A stretch of DNA of 64,000 nucleotides, from NCBI RefSeq assembly GCF_029407905.1, contig NC_073627.1:140195697-140259696 (forward strand), written 5' to 3'. The notes below the pieces were generated by a model, which was not told the DNA's origin, did not search any database, and saw only the letters and a program-made list of their open reading frames with translations. Below, one piece after another: positions 21,195 through 33,153 of the stretch. The DNA comes from Bubalus kerabau (Eukaryota > Chordata > Mammalia > Artiodactyla > Bovidae). Position 1 is the first letter of the stretch, and each line of letters starts with the position of its first letter. The position numbers were made by a program, and so were the translations under genes.

Positions 21195-21385
21195 GAATCA
21201 AGCCATACTTTAACCATTTCACATATATTGATATAATGCTCACCACAGCTTTCTGTGGTATGTGCTTTTGTGGTTCCCATTTTGCAGATGAGAAGACTAA
21301 GGTACAGAGAGGTGAGGTAACTTGCCTAAGATTACAAAGCAATGAGTGGAGTGTCAGAGTCGGGATTTGAACTGAAGACAACTGG
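21195..21385 (-). mobile_element. MIR SINE
   Basis: CATTTTGCAGATGAGAAGAC, AGAGAGGTGAGGTAACTTGC and GTCGGGATTTGAACTGAAG are the diagnostic antisense MIR core and tRNA-related end. Confidence 0.88.
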
Positions 21386-23238
21386 CACAAAGCCAAATAT
21401 TTCTCTCTTGCAACTTAGCTATGGAACCCAAGTAAAGATTTTTCTCTTGGTTTCCATTTCCGTTGACCAAACTATTATTTTCCCAACTGTTCCTTGGAAA
21501 TCAACAGATGTTCCCTGAAAAAAAAAAATGTTTCGTGGAAAAATATTTAAGCCAGCATTTTTCCAATGTATATAGAGGTTATTTATACTGAGTACTTCTC
21601 AGAGAATTTAGTGTTGAGTGTATACTATAAATCACCAAGAGGACCATTTATCTTTTACAGTTCTAAAATTATTTTTTCATGGAATGTTTTTTTCTTGTTT
21701 TGTTTTTACAGGACATCTATAGAAATCTCAAGGAACTTAAAGTTCCATGCCATTTCTGTACTCTTAAATGTCTTCCACTCTTCCACACCATTCGCTTCTG
21801 TGCTGTTACCCAAGTACTCTCTCTCAAATGCAGACTCAGATGTTTCCACTCTCTAAGACACCATGTGGTGAACCCTCATTGCTTTTGGGGTATATTCATT
21901 GCATTGAAGAACCTTGCTGGCTTTGTTGGCCTCTTCTGCTGCTTCTTTGTGGGTCAGTGGACCATGAACAGCTCCTCCTCTGCTCTATGCTGCCTCGCTT
22001 AGATCTGTTCCCTCTGCATTCGCTTGAAAAGCCTTTCTTTGCACTCCCATCATCAACCGAAACAATTCTCACTTGTTTAAAATTTGGCTTAGACATTCCA
22101 TTTCCTGTGGACCCTGTCTTGAAAACCTCCTGTAGGCCAGGTCTCCGTCTTCTCAATCTATGTAGAGTCTGTCCTGGTCTGTATGTATGTATTACAATTA
22201 CTTGCCATTAAACCAAGAGTTCCCTAAAGACTTGTTTTTACATTTCATACCTAGCAAATTATTACCTGCACAAAGCAGTTTCTCCATAAATACTTGAATG
22301 GATGCCATTTTCCAGAAGCTCTAACTGTTAGCAATGTATTCCTTATGTTGACCTAAAATCTGGTTCTTTCCAGTATTATCACATTGAATATATTTCATTA
22401 TTTTTGCTCATAACAACCTATCTAATAATACTGTATTATTTCAATATAGTATTTGGGTTCCCCTCAAGTCTTCTCCATGTGAAACTTATTTATTTATTGT
22501 TTTTATATTTTTATGAGCTATATGCCTAGAAGTGGCATTGCTGGAATATCCATATGAAACTTTTTTAAACAATAGAGCATTAGTGCTCAGTTACTGATAG
22601 GTAGTCAGAATTGAACACTGCATTCCAGATAGTATTAAAGCAGTTTTAATTTTTATAGAAACCCACATGTTTTCCATCAGTTATTACCAAACCTTTTTTC
22701 CCTCATCTTCTGCTTATGCTTATTGAATTCCATCTTATTTTGACCTGATCATTTTAATCTTGATTAGATCATCTCTTGTTTGAAGCAGCTTTGTGTTATC
22801 TTCAAATTTTATGTACACACCTGTTGTTTCTTCATCCACATCTCAGAACAGAAAACGGTTTCCCATAATTTCCAATAGAGAACTCATTCTAGGTTACTCC
22901 TGAGTCATCCTAACCACATCCTAGTTACAGTTCCTCTTGTCTTCAGTCTGTCTGTCCAGTTCTACAGCACCTCACCTGTTTTGCACTTATCCAGAGCTTA
23001 TTTCAGCACATGCTTTGTGGAAATACAGACCGTGAGTCTACAATTCATAAATTGAGTTCAGCTTTTTATTTTAGTTGACACCTGTAAACTACCTAGCCCC
23101 TTCACCCTGACTCCAGTTTCTCAAGTTTTAAATGGAATAACTAGTCTTAAGTTTTTCTGTAAAAATTTAATTTGAGGATCAGAAGGGTACGTGGTGCTCC
23201 ATCCTTCTCAGTGACGGCGTTCTAATACATTTTCTCAG
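21386..23238. other. CDCA2 intron, mostly unassigned; possible L2 relics
   Basis: TTTGGCTTAGACATTCCATT...GACCCTGTCTTGAAAACCTCC near 22082 recalls the L2 LINE 3' region, and TATGCCTAGAAGTGGCATTG near 22522 recalls reversed L1. Both are weak. No exon before 23239. Confidence 0.35.
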
Positions 23239-23413
23239 GTTTTAAAAGGTTGCAAAAAGAAGAAAGGAAAGGGAAAGAGAAAAGGTGTCCAGAAGTCTCT
23301 ATATGGAGAAAGAGACATTGCCTCTAAGAAGCCGCTCCTGAGCCCTATCCCTGAGTTGCCAGAGGTCTCTGAGACGCCATTGGTTGGGAGCCTCGTCCGG
23401 AGAATGTACCCAG
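23239..23413 (+). CDS. CDCA2: CDCA2 coding exon 8 of this window (175 bp)
   Basis: The acceptor TTTTCTCAG ends at 23238 and the donor is CAG|GTAGCG at 23414. It encodes VLKGCKKKKGKGKRKGVQKS, LYGERDIASKKPLLSPIPEL, PEVSETPLVGSLVRRMYP and one base of the next codon. KSLYGERDIASKKPLLSPIPELPE is shared with human CDCA2. The lysine-rich start looks like a nuclear localisation signal. It is preceded by the largest intron in the window, about 10.5 kb, which carries the BovB cluster. Confidence 0.94.
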
Positions 23414-23560
23414 GTAGCGCTTTGTCACCATTGTATCTCTTCTCCTCTCTGTTGCCATTTCACTCTCTTTTTTTCCCCTTTTCTCTTCATTGTGTCAAGA
23501 ATACATAAATTTAAAACAGCAACTTTCCCTCCTATTCCCACAAGAATGTTAAGAAGCAAT

Positions 23561-23716
23561 GGGCAACTTCCCTGGTGGTTCAGCGGCCGAGACTCCAGGC
23601 TTCCAATGCAGGGGGTGTGAGTTTGGTCCCTGGTCGGGGAACTAAGATCCCACATGCTACAAGGTGTGGCCAAAAAAGCGTGTTTTTGTTGTTGTTGTTG
23701 TTGTTGTTGTTGTTTT
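23561..23716 (+). mobile_element. CHR-type SINE with (TTG)n tail
   Basis: GGGCAACTTCCCTGGTGGTT head, GGTCCCTGGTCGGGGAACTA, ATCCCACATGCTACAAGGTG, then GGCCAAAAAAGCG and about ten TTG units (23685-23715). Confidence 0.85.
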
Positions 23717-24356
23717 TTAAAGCAGTAGTTCTTTAACTTTCAGGTCACCTAGACCCTTTTCAGAATCTGCTGGACACCCCCTCTCCCCAGAGAAACTCAG
23801 ACACAGTAGATTGCATGTAATTTTAGGGGAAAGAATTTCCTTTTACCCTGTCTTTGCTTTTTAAAGCATTTTGGTAAAGCAAAATGAATTCTGAGTGGTG
23901 GTATATTCCATTGCTGAAAGTCAACTGGCTCAGTAATAGGTGTATCTTCTATGAATTAAAAATAAAATTAAAACAAACAAACAAAAAAATTGCCCTGAAA
24001 AAACTTCAGTAGAGTTGGCACTGCTAAACATCTTCTGGAAAGATTTATAAATCAAACTTGATTACTTGGAAAATTTTGTTGAAAAGGAAGATTAAGTCTG
24101 TTGATACCCTGATAAAAATTGGATTGGAGTTACATCTGGTTGGTTAATGCTTGAGTTTCAATCGACTAAATCATCCTGAAAATTGAAAATGAGTTCATTT
24201 GGTGCATGAATTTTGTATGGAACCAGTTTTAAAATAGCTTCCTTTGTCACTCATCAAATATTTATAGCCTACATTCCATTTGCAACATACTATAAAGGAT
24301 CTATCATAGAGTCAGGGGTGAATATGGTACATGTCATTATGGACTCTTGGTGTCTG
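23717..24356. other. CDCA2 intron, no recognised feature
   Basis: Unassigned. AAACAAACAAACAAAAAAA near 23970 may be the tail of an old element. Confidence 0.4.
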
Positions 24357-24590
24357 CTTCCCAGGTAGCACTAGGGGTAAAGAATCCGCCTCCTAATGCA
24401 GGGGACAATGGGATGGAGACACAGGAGATATGGGTTCAGTCCCTGGGTCGGGAAGATCCCCTGAAGGAGGAAATGGCAACCCACTCCAGTATTCTTGCCT
24501 GGATAATTCCATGGACAGAGGAGCCTGGCAGGCTACAGTCCACAGGGCCACAAAGAGTCAGACACACTTAGCAACTGAGCACAGTGCTGC
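24357..24590 (+). mobile_element. Bov-tA SINE
   Basis: CTTCCCAGGTAGCACTAGGG head, CGGGAAGATCCCCTGAAGGA, GGACAGAGGAGCCTGGCAGG, CACTTAGCAACTGAGCACAG end. Confidence 0.93.
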
Positions 24591-26047
24591 TTAGCCTTTA
24601 GGACTTAGCCAGGCTGGCTGTGTTCCCAGGAAAACTCTTTGTTCACATTATACCTTTACCACCTGGTTTATAATGATCTGTCCACCATCTTCCCCTGCAA
24701 GTTTTCGTTCCCATGAGACTGGAAACTAAGACCTATTTTCATTATATCCCCAGTTCCTCATAGGGTTTTTTCTAAAGGCATTTGAACAGTGACTGTTAGT
24801 GCATATCTTCCATAATGCATCCTATTAGAGAATTTCTTTTCAAAAATACCTGAAGCTTTTTTTTGATCTGTAGGTTTCATCTGCTCTGAGGGTCTGAAGC
24901 CATCTCCATCCCTCTGTCTCTCTTCTTCCCTCCATCCTTCTCCCCTGCCTTCCTTTTCTAGTATGTTAATCTCATGAAAAATACACAAATATCAATGTTT
25001 TAAAGTTATTTAAAGAGCCCAATTGACATATGGGTTGGTTGGCACCAAGGGGCTTCTGTCCTCTGTTATCTCTAGCTTTCTGTGACATGATTGTAAGTAC
25101 CCAAGTCAGGGTTGTATAAATACCTTTTCAAACTGACAGGTTGTTTTGTAGGTGTGGGGCTCAGCTTATGTTTTTATCTTTCAGTTTCAATTTTGTTTGA
25201 AACATTTTTTATACACATTTGACTGACCAATTAAAAACTTTATTATCTGCAATAACCAGAGAGATGACTTCTCATGGTACTGAGCTTGAGAGCTCACAAA
25301 GCCTGGATTCACTTAGGCTGTATTATGCGACCTGAAAACCTTGATGATGTATTTTTCACCTGTGATGTAACACCAGGTGCCAGAAACACACGGCAGGCTC
25401 CAGATGACATGTCTTCTTGGAGGGTGAATTATAGTCAGAGATGGAAATGGAATGGGGGGGATTTCTAGAGAATGGAAACCAACAGGGCTGTATTTGAGGG
25501 TATGGTGCAGTTCATGTTAATTTTTTAACACAGGGCATACGACCTGAGTGTCTTCAGAAGTATCCTTTTAACGAAGTCCTCAAATGCCCCCAGAATTCCA
25601 GATTTTCTCTTTTCTATTTCAAGGGGGAACACAGATAGAAAAGTTTCCAAAGCACAGTGTTGCCCGTTTTCAGTAATTCATTTTCTGGGAAATGGAAAAT
25701 GTGTCTGCCTCACGCTAACTGACCTTGTAGGATGCGAAGCACATTAGAATAGAGGAAGCCATTTCAGATACGGTTCTCATTTCCCTGGTCTCGGGTTGTG
25801 TGTTTTATTAATTCATGCATTAAGTACATATTTTCTTAACCTGTAGGTTGAGGAAGAACTGAGCAAGACAGACTGCTGACAGATGGGGGGTGGGCGGTGA
25901 GCAAGCACAGGGTGGTATTTGTAGGTCTTGTGACTTTTTGAAAGCTTGAAATGCAGACAGATACAATTTGGCACCTGTTTTGATTTGTGAAAGTTTATTT
26001 CCATTGTTGCTTTTTAATTCAATTTAACCTTATTTACATACCCTTAG
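24591..26047. other. Last CDCA2 intron, no recognised repeats
   Basis: About 1.45 kb without recognised SINE or LINE, running into the acceptor of the terminal exon. Confidence 0.5.
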
Positions 26048-27264
26048 ATGATTTCAACTCAAATGGTAAATATGAAGAAATGATGCTTCTGAAGAGAGAA
26101 AATATTTTGTCTCAGGACCCAGAAGATTGGCAGGTAATTCAAGGCTTTAATAAAGACGATGCATCTGAATCCTGCAGCTCTGACATGAAAAGTTCCTCAT
26201 CTTTTAGTAATGCTACTTTTGAGCAAGATGCAAATATAAACTCTATAGAAATGGATGAAAATGAAAATATCCCAAAAGCAATTACGTTGGAAAGTGAAAA
26301 CGAACTAAAAACCGGGACTGAGTGTGAAAACAGCTGTATTTCTTGTACTTTAGTGACTGTAACACCCATTGTATCAGATAATCCAAAACCCAATTTTCCC
26401 CTGCAGTCCCAAGAAGTTTCTGCTGCTGGTCAAAATGTGGAAAACCTCTTTCAAATAGTTAAAATCTCAGAAGATATGAGCATCAAATGTGAAAAACAGA
26501 GTGGCTTCTCAGTCATTCCAGAAGACAAACTACAGACTGAGCATCTCATACCCGATTCACAAAAAGAATGTGATTGTTCAGAAGATGTCTTAACTGACCA
26601 GAGAAAAGTAAGTAAAAGTCAAGGTGAGGATTTGGGACGAAACTCCGCAGCCAGTTGCAGTGGTGTGAGTGACAGAGAAAGAAAATACAGAGGACGCTCT
26701 GTGGGTGGTTCTGATGGGCCTGGTTTACATTTGGAAAGAACCAACAACCTCCAACCTTCCTACAGCATGAGCAGCTTGGTAGAAATTAGTTTAGAAAATT
26801 CCCAACTGTGTGAAGATTTATCTGATTCCATTGAGCAAAGCCTTCAGAGAACAAAGAGCGAAACCAAAGTAAGACGCAGCTTGAGGCTGCAGAAAAGTAT
26901 GGAAAGCGAAGGAGGGCTCGTGTGGGTTTCACCTCCACCGCCTCCTGCCTCCTGCGCTTCACAGAGAACCAAGAGGAGAACAGTAGGTACTCTTGACAGC
27001 AGAGGCTTCGAGCCTGTGTCCTCCAGGCAGGATCCTTGCATGCTGCCCTTCACATCAAGTGAGGAGAATGGTAAGGGCTTTACCACTGCTCCTGGTGCCA
27101 GTTTACCTGGGAAGAGGAGGAGGAGAAGCTTCTGTACCTCTACACTTGCCAATCCTAAAAGTACCACCCAGTCAAGAGGCTGCAAAAGAAGATCCTTTCT
27201 CGGCCAGAAGGGAGAGAACACGCTCCAGGAGACCTCGAGAGAATCAGACCTATCAGAGAACTAA
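26048..27264 (+). CDS. CDCA2: CDCA2 terminal coding exon (1217 bp, stop at 27262-27264)
   Basis: The acceptor TACCCTTAG ends at 26047; G+AT completes the split codon, then DFNSNGKYEEMMLLKRENIL and about 404 residues to TAA. The frame is open upstream of the acceptor, but that part is intron. Shared with human are SSNGKLEE-like, ETKVRRSxRLQK, GKRRxRSFCxSTLAN and KGENTL-like blocks. The C-terminal third is rich in RRxS sites (KVRRSLRLQKS, KRRRRSFCTSTLAN) that resemble Aurora B targets; this end of Repo-Man binds histones in early anaphase. Acidic, serine-rich and weakly conserved sequence separates these islands. The last dozen residues (ETSRESDLSEN) are not conserved with human by memory. Confidence 0.95.
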
Positions 27265-27411
27265 AGCAGTCACTGACACTGCCAGCAGAGCAATTAGGCA
27301 AGAGAGAAGGTAACCCACCGTTCATGCCTGAAAGATTCTTTCATCCAGTTCCCATCTTTGTTCAACCTCAATGTTTTAAAAGTTTCCAATAAAATCATTT
27401 GAGTTGAACCT
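27265..27411 (+). other. CDCA2: CDCA2 3' untranslated region (short)
   Basis: About 150 bp follow the stop before cleavage is expected. It contains an AATAAA hexamer and no recognised repeat. The end is estimated from the usual 10-30 bp spacing after the signal. Use of later AATAAA hexamers (for example near 27873) cannot be excluded. Confidence 0.65.
27388..27393 (+). promoter_or_regulatory. Polyadenylation signal AATAAA of CDCA2
   Basis: A perfect AATAAA lies 124 bp after the CDCA2 stop codon, in TTTCCAATAAAATC, followed by a T-rich stretch (CATTTGAGTTG). It is the first such hexamer after the stop. Confidence 0.75.
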
Positions 27412-29999
27412 ACATTTAAGGAGAAATAAGTGAATTTCTTCATCCTTCAAACCTAAATATATCCTCCCCTCAAAGGAGAAATGTTTTGTTGGTATTCTGT
27501 TAAAAAGGATTGGTTTCAGACCCAGCAACTTACCTCTTGAGTTTTATTTCATGTTGGCACATATTTACCACTGAAGCTTTAGAGTTTCTGTTGTGAAAAA
27601 GCATCTTCTCATCCACATAAAACAAGAACTGACTTGTTTTATGTGGATGAGAAGAGTTTTGGTTTGATTTTTTTTCTTTAACAAATTAATGCAATGACTG
27701 TAACTTTCTGAAAGTTGAAGGTTATATAAGGTTGAAAACTTAAAGCGGCCTGAGGTGTGGGGTATATTTTGTCTTGAAATATTGCCCCCAAAAACAACTA
27801 GGAAAGATGGAAATGATAAAACTTGTTTTGGTTTAAAGTTAAGAGAAGCTTTAATCATTTACTTCATCTCAAATAAAACTTTTAGCAGTTAGATTAAAAG
27901 CAAATCTTAAACATGGGATTTTGAAAAACTCTTTCAATAAGAATATTGCAAATCTATCACTATGAAATGAATCTATAATTTAGAAATAACTAATGTGAAA
28001 GCATTTTAACCTTCAAACAAGATTCTTGTATGTTTTGTCAGATAGGAACTGGGAGATTGGTTTTTGGTGAAAATATAAACAGTCTGATGGAGGACTCATC
28101 TCTCATGTTATTCAAATTAGTCACAGGTAATTTGGGATTTAATTTATGGTTCTCCATTAAAAAAAAAATCCAGAAAGAAACTCACTTGAAGGCCCCTAGA
28201 AAATTGGTTTACTAGAAACCTAGTGGTAGGCTGCTGATTTCTTTCTTAACATGGCATTTTCCAGCCTTGCTAACTTTTTATTTCACAATACCAAGTACTA
28301 GCACTTGTTTTTTCCAGCTAAGTTCCAGCGATACATTCTGTCACTTGGCGACAGCAGTTTGAAAATCTAAATTGCTATATATCTAGAATTTGTGAATGTG
28401 CATAAATCATTGTATCATTAAACAATTGTTTTTGAAATCCTTTAAATCATTAAGCTCTCCCTCTCCCAGTGATCACAGAAACATGTTAACAAATAGGGCT
28501 CTCTATAAATAACACAACAGGGAAGAAAGCTCCTGCTGGGCGCCCATTTCCCCCTCCTCAGATAGAGACTATTTGTTACCTCCTTGGCACCAATAGGTCT
28601 GGGACTCCCGCTGCTAAAGACTAATGTATTTTACATTAACACTCGAAGTGATCCCCAATTTCTCCTGCTAAAGGGTGGATTGTTTCAGAAATTCTTTTAT
28701 CTTTACAGGTAAATTATTTATGGACTTCTTTTCCCCACCCCCCACCACATTTATAGTTCGGTTTGGTTGACATATCTCTACCACTGGAAAAAACCAAAAG
28801 AAAAAAAAAAAGGAAACTTTTTGGTTTGGGTCATTTAAAAAGAAAAGGGGAAAAAAACTTTCAGAAACATACAATGTTAGAGGGTTTTAAAAAACTTTTT
28901 GCTGTTTATTCAACATAGAAGCTAAAATTACTGTTATTTTCTACCTTTTTTACTTTATATGATCTCAATTGTACTTGAATTTTTAGAATTTGACATGCTT
29001 TGTTTTATTCCCAAAAAAGTACTAACAAGGATTAAGACATATTTTGGTCCATATTTTTTTTTTTTATTGTGAATTTTTTTGCCTTGGTTTTTCAAATGTA
29101 AAATTGTTCTCTTTTCCTAGCATCTGCAGTTAAACAGATTAACACTTTACTAGTTTAAAATATTTCACTCTAAATTTTTTGTTGCTATCTGTAAAATAAC
29201 AAATAGACTGTTTTTCTAAAAAAAGAAGTCTTGAGAAAGCATAACCACTTGGAGGTAATTTTGTGCACTGTCTCATTTATATCATAAATTGGTGATAAGT
29301 TAATGATTTCTGTATTTTCTCATGCTTGCTTCTTTTTAACTGTTTCTTTTCATTAATGGTTAAATCAAGAACTGGCCTGATCCTTTTTACTGCAGTAACC
29401 CTTGACATTTTGCCTTAGAAAAGTTTCCGCCGTATCTGCTCCCATTGATTCTCACTTGTTCCAGAAGATGGCAGCATGACACCTGAAGTTACCCTGTGTG
29501 CACTGCCTTAAACTAGGGCAGTGCTCTACGGTTGCTATGGGTGCTTCCCCTTAACGTTTGTTTTCACTCCTTTTTATCACAAAGGTCGTTATGTGTCTGT
29601 TGAAAAAAGAGAACTGTGCAAAATGAAAAACTTTCTTCTACCCACTTGATGCCAGCATGCCTACAGCCACAGCTTTTTTTCCCCACCTTTCTAGGTGTCA
29701 ACACCATTAACAGCAGGCAAACCTCTTCCAGACCCTTTGCCTGTGTAAACATAGGTTTTGTTGTTTTGCTTTGTTTTTTTAATTTAAAAAGTGGAAAAAA
29801 TTTATTTCCTGAAACTTTTCAGTAAGAAGTTTATTTCGAGGTGCTTAAAAGTTTTTGTTTTGTTTTTTTTTAAACTGGAGGATAATTGGCTTTCATTGTT
29901 TTCTGATGGGATCACTCTGTATTCCATTTTACAACTTAAAAATTTTATTCAACAATATACAATGAATATCCCCATGATATTATGGACAGTTCTGGTGCT
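27412..29999. other. Intergenic, repeat-poor flank downstream of CDCA2
   Basis: About 2.6 kb with no SINE, BovB or clear L1. Holds the 27604 hairpin, poly-A/T tracts and extra AATAAA hexamers. No exon recognised. Confidence 0.55.
27604..27655. repeat. Perfect 23-bp inverted repeat with 6-nt loop
   Basis: Left arm 27604-27626 (TCTTCTCATCCACATA...) and right arm 27633-27655 (...TATGTGGATGAGAAGA) are exact reverse complements around AACTGA. It would fold to a 52-nt stem-loop on either strand. It lies 210 bp after the CDCA2 poly(A) signal. Confidence 0.95.
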
Positions 30000-30017
30000 A
30001 CTTCATCTTTTTAACCC

Positions 30018-30432
30018 CTGTCTCAGTTCAGTTCAGTCGCTCAGTTGTGTCCGACTCTTGGCGACCCCATGAATCGCAGCACACCAGGCCTCCCTGTCCA
30101 TCACCAACTCCCGGAGTTCACCCAGACTCACGTCCATCAAGTCAGTGATGCCATCCAGCCATCTCATCCTCTCTCGTCCCCTTCTCTTCCTGCCCCCAAT
30201 CCCTCTCAGCATCAGAGTCTTTTCCAATGAGTCAACTCGTCGCATGAAGGGGCCAAAGTACTGGAGTTTCAGCTTTAGCATCATTCCCTCCAAAGAAATC
30301 CCAGGGCTGATCTCCTACAGAATGGACTGGTTGGATCTCCTTGCAGTCCAAGGGACTCTCAGGAGTCTTCTCCAACACCGCAGTTCAAAAGCATCAATTC
30401 TTCGGCACTCAGCTTTCTTCACAGTCCATCTA
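30018..30432 (-). mobile_element. BovB LINE 3' fragment
   Basis: Left end TCAGTTCAGTTCAGTCGCTC; minus-strand translation has LKLKLQYFGPFMRRVDSLEK and RMRWLDGITDLMDVSLGELR. Truncated in the ESWTVKK region at GTCCATCTAG. Confidence 0.95.
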
Positions 30433-30541
30433 GAGTGAGATAATTTGGATCTCTATAATGTAGTTCACCATCTCCTTAATAATGGACCCTAGTTGTCTCC
30501 AGTTTTGTGTTACTGAAAATTATGCCACACTAGGCTTGTTT

Positions 30542-30817
30542 GCAGAGAAAGGGATTGCACCCCACTCCAGTACTCTTGCCTGGCAAATCCCGTAGATGGA
30601 GGAGCCTGGTGGGCTGCAGTCCATGGGGTCGCTAGGAGTCGGACATGACTGAGCGACTTCACTTTCACTTTCATGCATTGGAGAAGGAAATGGCAACCCA
30701 CTCCAGTGTTCTTGCCCGGAGAATCACGGGAATGGGGGAGCCTAGTGGGCTGCCGTCTATGGTGTTGCACAGAGTTGGACACAACTGAAGCGACTTAGCA
30801 GCAGCAGCAGCAGCAGC
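30542..30817 (+). mobile_element. BOV-A2 SINE with target duplication
   Basis: Two sense units joined at CACTTTCACTTTCATGCATT, ending in GCGACTTAGCAGCAGCAGC. AGGCTTGTTT (30532) and AGGCTTATTT (30818) flank it, 9 of 10 identical. Confidence 0.95.
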
Positions 30818-31108
30818 AGGCTTATTTAAAAATGTAAGATAAATTCTTTGAAATTAAAATTAAATGATTATTCAGTTCATTTCTCTAGATCTTACGTAGC
30901 AAAGTTCCTTTATAAAGATTTCACCTTCTGCCCACCATATTCTTCCCCCATCACTTCATGCCACATTGCTTCCATTTTTTTCTGACTGCCCCCTCCCCAC
31001 TCCCCTGACTTAAGCTATAGAATTAATTGAATGTGAGACTTAGACCTGGCATACCAAGAAGAAAATAATAATGCCTGATTTGTGCTTTATATTGAAAGAG
31101 CTTTTTTT

Positions 31109-32540
31109 TTTATTTACTTTTTAAAGTCAGGTTTATTGAGGTATAATTCACCTACAGTACAGCTTCCCTTTTTTAAGTGTACCGGTTTGAAGTTTGGCAA
31201 ATTCACACAGTCATGTAACCACAGCCACGGCCAAGTAACAGAACATACTCATCACCCTGCAAAACATTTCCTCCTGCCAGTCGCAGCCAATCCCCTCGCC
31301 CCTGACCCCAGACCCTCACAATCACTCATCTGATTTCTATCCGTATACTGTTGCATTTTCCAGAATGTCATATAAATGGGATCATGCAATATATATCCTG
31401 TTGTGTCTGCCTTTTTGAACTAAGCGTAATGCATTTGGGATTTATCCATGTTGTATGTGGTAAGTAGTTGATTTCCTGTTTATTGCTCAGTAGTAGTCCA
31501 TTTTATGGATGTACCACAGTTTATCCAATTCACCATTGATGAATTTGGTTTGTTTCTATATTTTGGCTTCTATAAATGAAGCTGCTATGAACATTCACAT
31601 ATGGATCTTTTTTATAGACACATGTTTTCATTTTTCTTGGTTAAATACCTAAAAGTGGGATTCCTGAGACATACAGCTGGGGTGTTTTTAAGAAACTGCC
31701 AAGTTTTTCCATAGCAGCTGTACCATTTTGCATCCTCACCTGCAACACATAATTTCTCCACATTTTCATCACCACGAGGTGTCAGCCTCGTTGCTTGTAG
31801 ACATTCTTGTAGGTGTGCAGTCATATCCCATTGTGTATATTTCTTTAATGACTAATGATATCGAACATATTTTATTCCCTGTGCTTATTTGCCATTCTTA
31901 TATCCTCTTTATTGAAGCTTCCGTTTAAATGTCTTGCCTACATTTTCATTTGTCCTTATTGTCTTTTTTTTTTAGTTGAAAGAGTTCTGCCTATATTTGG
32001 ATACAATCCTTTATTATGTATCTATCTTGCAAATATTTTTCCCCCAGTCTGTAGCTTGTTTTTTAAAATTTTTTTAGAGTATCTTTTGAAAAGACATTTT
32101 ATATCAAAAGTATTTTGATGTAATCTAATTTATCCCTTTTTTTTTTTTTTTTTTTTCTTGAATGGAACATGCTTTTGTAGCCTAAGAAATCTTTGACTAA
32201 TTCAAGGGTACAAAGATTTTCTCCTAGGTTTTCTTCTAGAAATTGTATTGTTTTAATGTCAGGTATCAGATCCACTTTGAGATGATTTTTGTATAATCTG
32301 TGGGAACAGGGTTTTTTTTTTTGTTGTTTTTTTTTTTAATGGAATCCATTCAGCACCATTTGTTGAAAAGATTTTGCATTCCTTATTGAATTACAGTGGC
32401 ACCTCTGTTGAAATCTGTTGACTTTGTATGTGTAGGTCTTTTTCCTGGACTTGATTCTTTTCCATTGATCTGTGTGTCTGTTCTTAAACCAACATTGAAC
32501 CATCTTAATTACTGTAAGAAAGCTTGTTTTCCCCTTTACT
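31109..32540 (-). mobile_element. Old L1 fragment, antisense (about 1.4 kb)
   Basis: GGTTTATTGAGGTATAATTC at the left, then AATGGGATCATGCAATATAT, CATTTTATGGATGTACCACA, TTGGTTAAATACCTAAAAGT and TTCCATTGATCTGTGTGTCT: the reversed 3' UTR and late ORF2 of a mammalian L1M-type element. Interrupted by poly-T tracts and frame breaks. Confidence 0.85.
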
Positions 32541-33140
32541 GTGAATCTTTGTCATGGTTTTCATTTAAAGTTCTTTTTGTGAAGGAGGAAACCTGTGGAA
32601 GCAAAACGCTGACCAGACAATTCAATATGGAGCATATAATTCCACCCAGACATGCATTATCATTTAAGGCAAAAAGTCAGTAATACTAAGCTATCAGAAA
32701 TAAGAGAAAGGAACCAACTTCCTTGTTGGGTATATTCAGCCTAATCTTCTCATGTAAAGTTTGCTACAGTTCTTGATTTTTAAATTGTCACCCTGAGACA
32801 CTAAAATTTAGTCATTGAGAAAGAATTCTGTTCTTGACCACTGTATATTATCAGTAAGAAAATGAATTGAATAACGGTTCAGAGTTATGTTTGCTAAAAA
32901 TGTCTGATTCAATTCTCATACATTAAGATTTGTATTATAACTTGGTTTAGTATTTAAAAAAAAAAAGTCACTAACCTTACTTGGAAAGCAGCCTTAGCAT
33001 TTGAGAATTATTTCTTAACATGGGAAATTTTCCCTGTACATCCCAGGTAAGAAGATTGTAGATTGAATAATACATGTGCCAGGCATTAATTTCTAAGTAA
33101 CCACTGCCTTCAAGGTGCTCAGTTTTCATTAAGGGGGATG
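32541..33140. other. Intergenic, no recognised feature
   Basis: About 600 bp; no repeat family assigned and no exon. Confidence 0.45.
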
Positions 33141-33153
33141 TGAGGGCAGAATT

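Larger units (their letters stand above)
1770..27411 (+). other. CDCA2: CDCA2 (Repo-Man) gene, 3' portion
   Basis: Nine coding exons on the + strand chain without a phase conflict: 88, 209, 85, 218, 79, 89, 138, 175 and 1217 bp, giving 765 codons plus stop. All introns read GT...AG. The translation matches the mammalian cell division cycle associated 2 protein as I know it, including FVLRSVLKKP, RKRVTFGE, FDESLPANTPLRKG and KSLYGERDIASKKPLLSPIP. Repo-Man is a chromatin-bound targeting subunit that recruits protein phosphatase 1 gamma to anaphase chromosomes, where it removes mitotic histone H3 phosphorylation and helps nuclear envelope reassembly. Human CDCA2 has about 1023 residues, so roughly 260-290 N-terminal residues and the promoter lie left of the window. 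The 3' limit is placed about 20 bp after the poly(A) signal and is an inference. Confidence 0.95.

Noticed and set aside
21768..22211. 147-codon open frame, Cys/Leu rich
   Set aside because: No domain, no splice structure, overlapping frames equally open; likely chance in pyrimidine-rich intron.
27265..27316. Frameshift at the CDCA2 C-terminus (an alternative frame ends RQERR)
   Set aside because: The main frame fits KGENTL at the right place and ends at a similar length to human; resemblance of the other frame's last residues to the human end is too short to support a shift.
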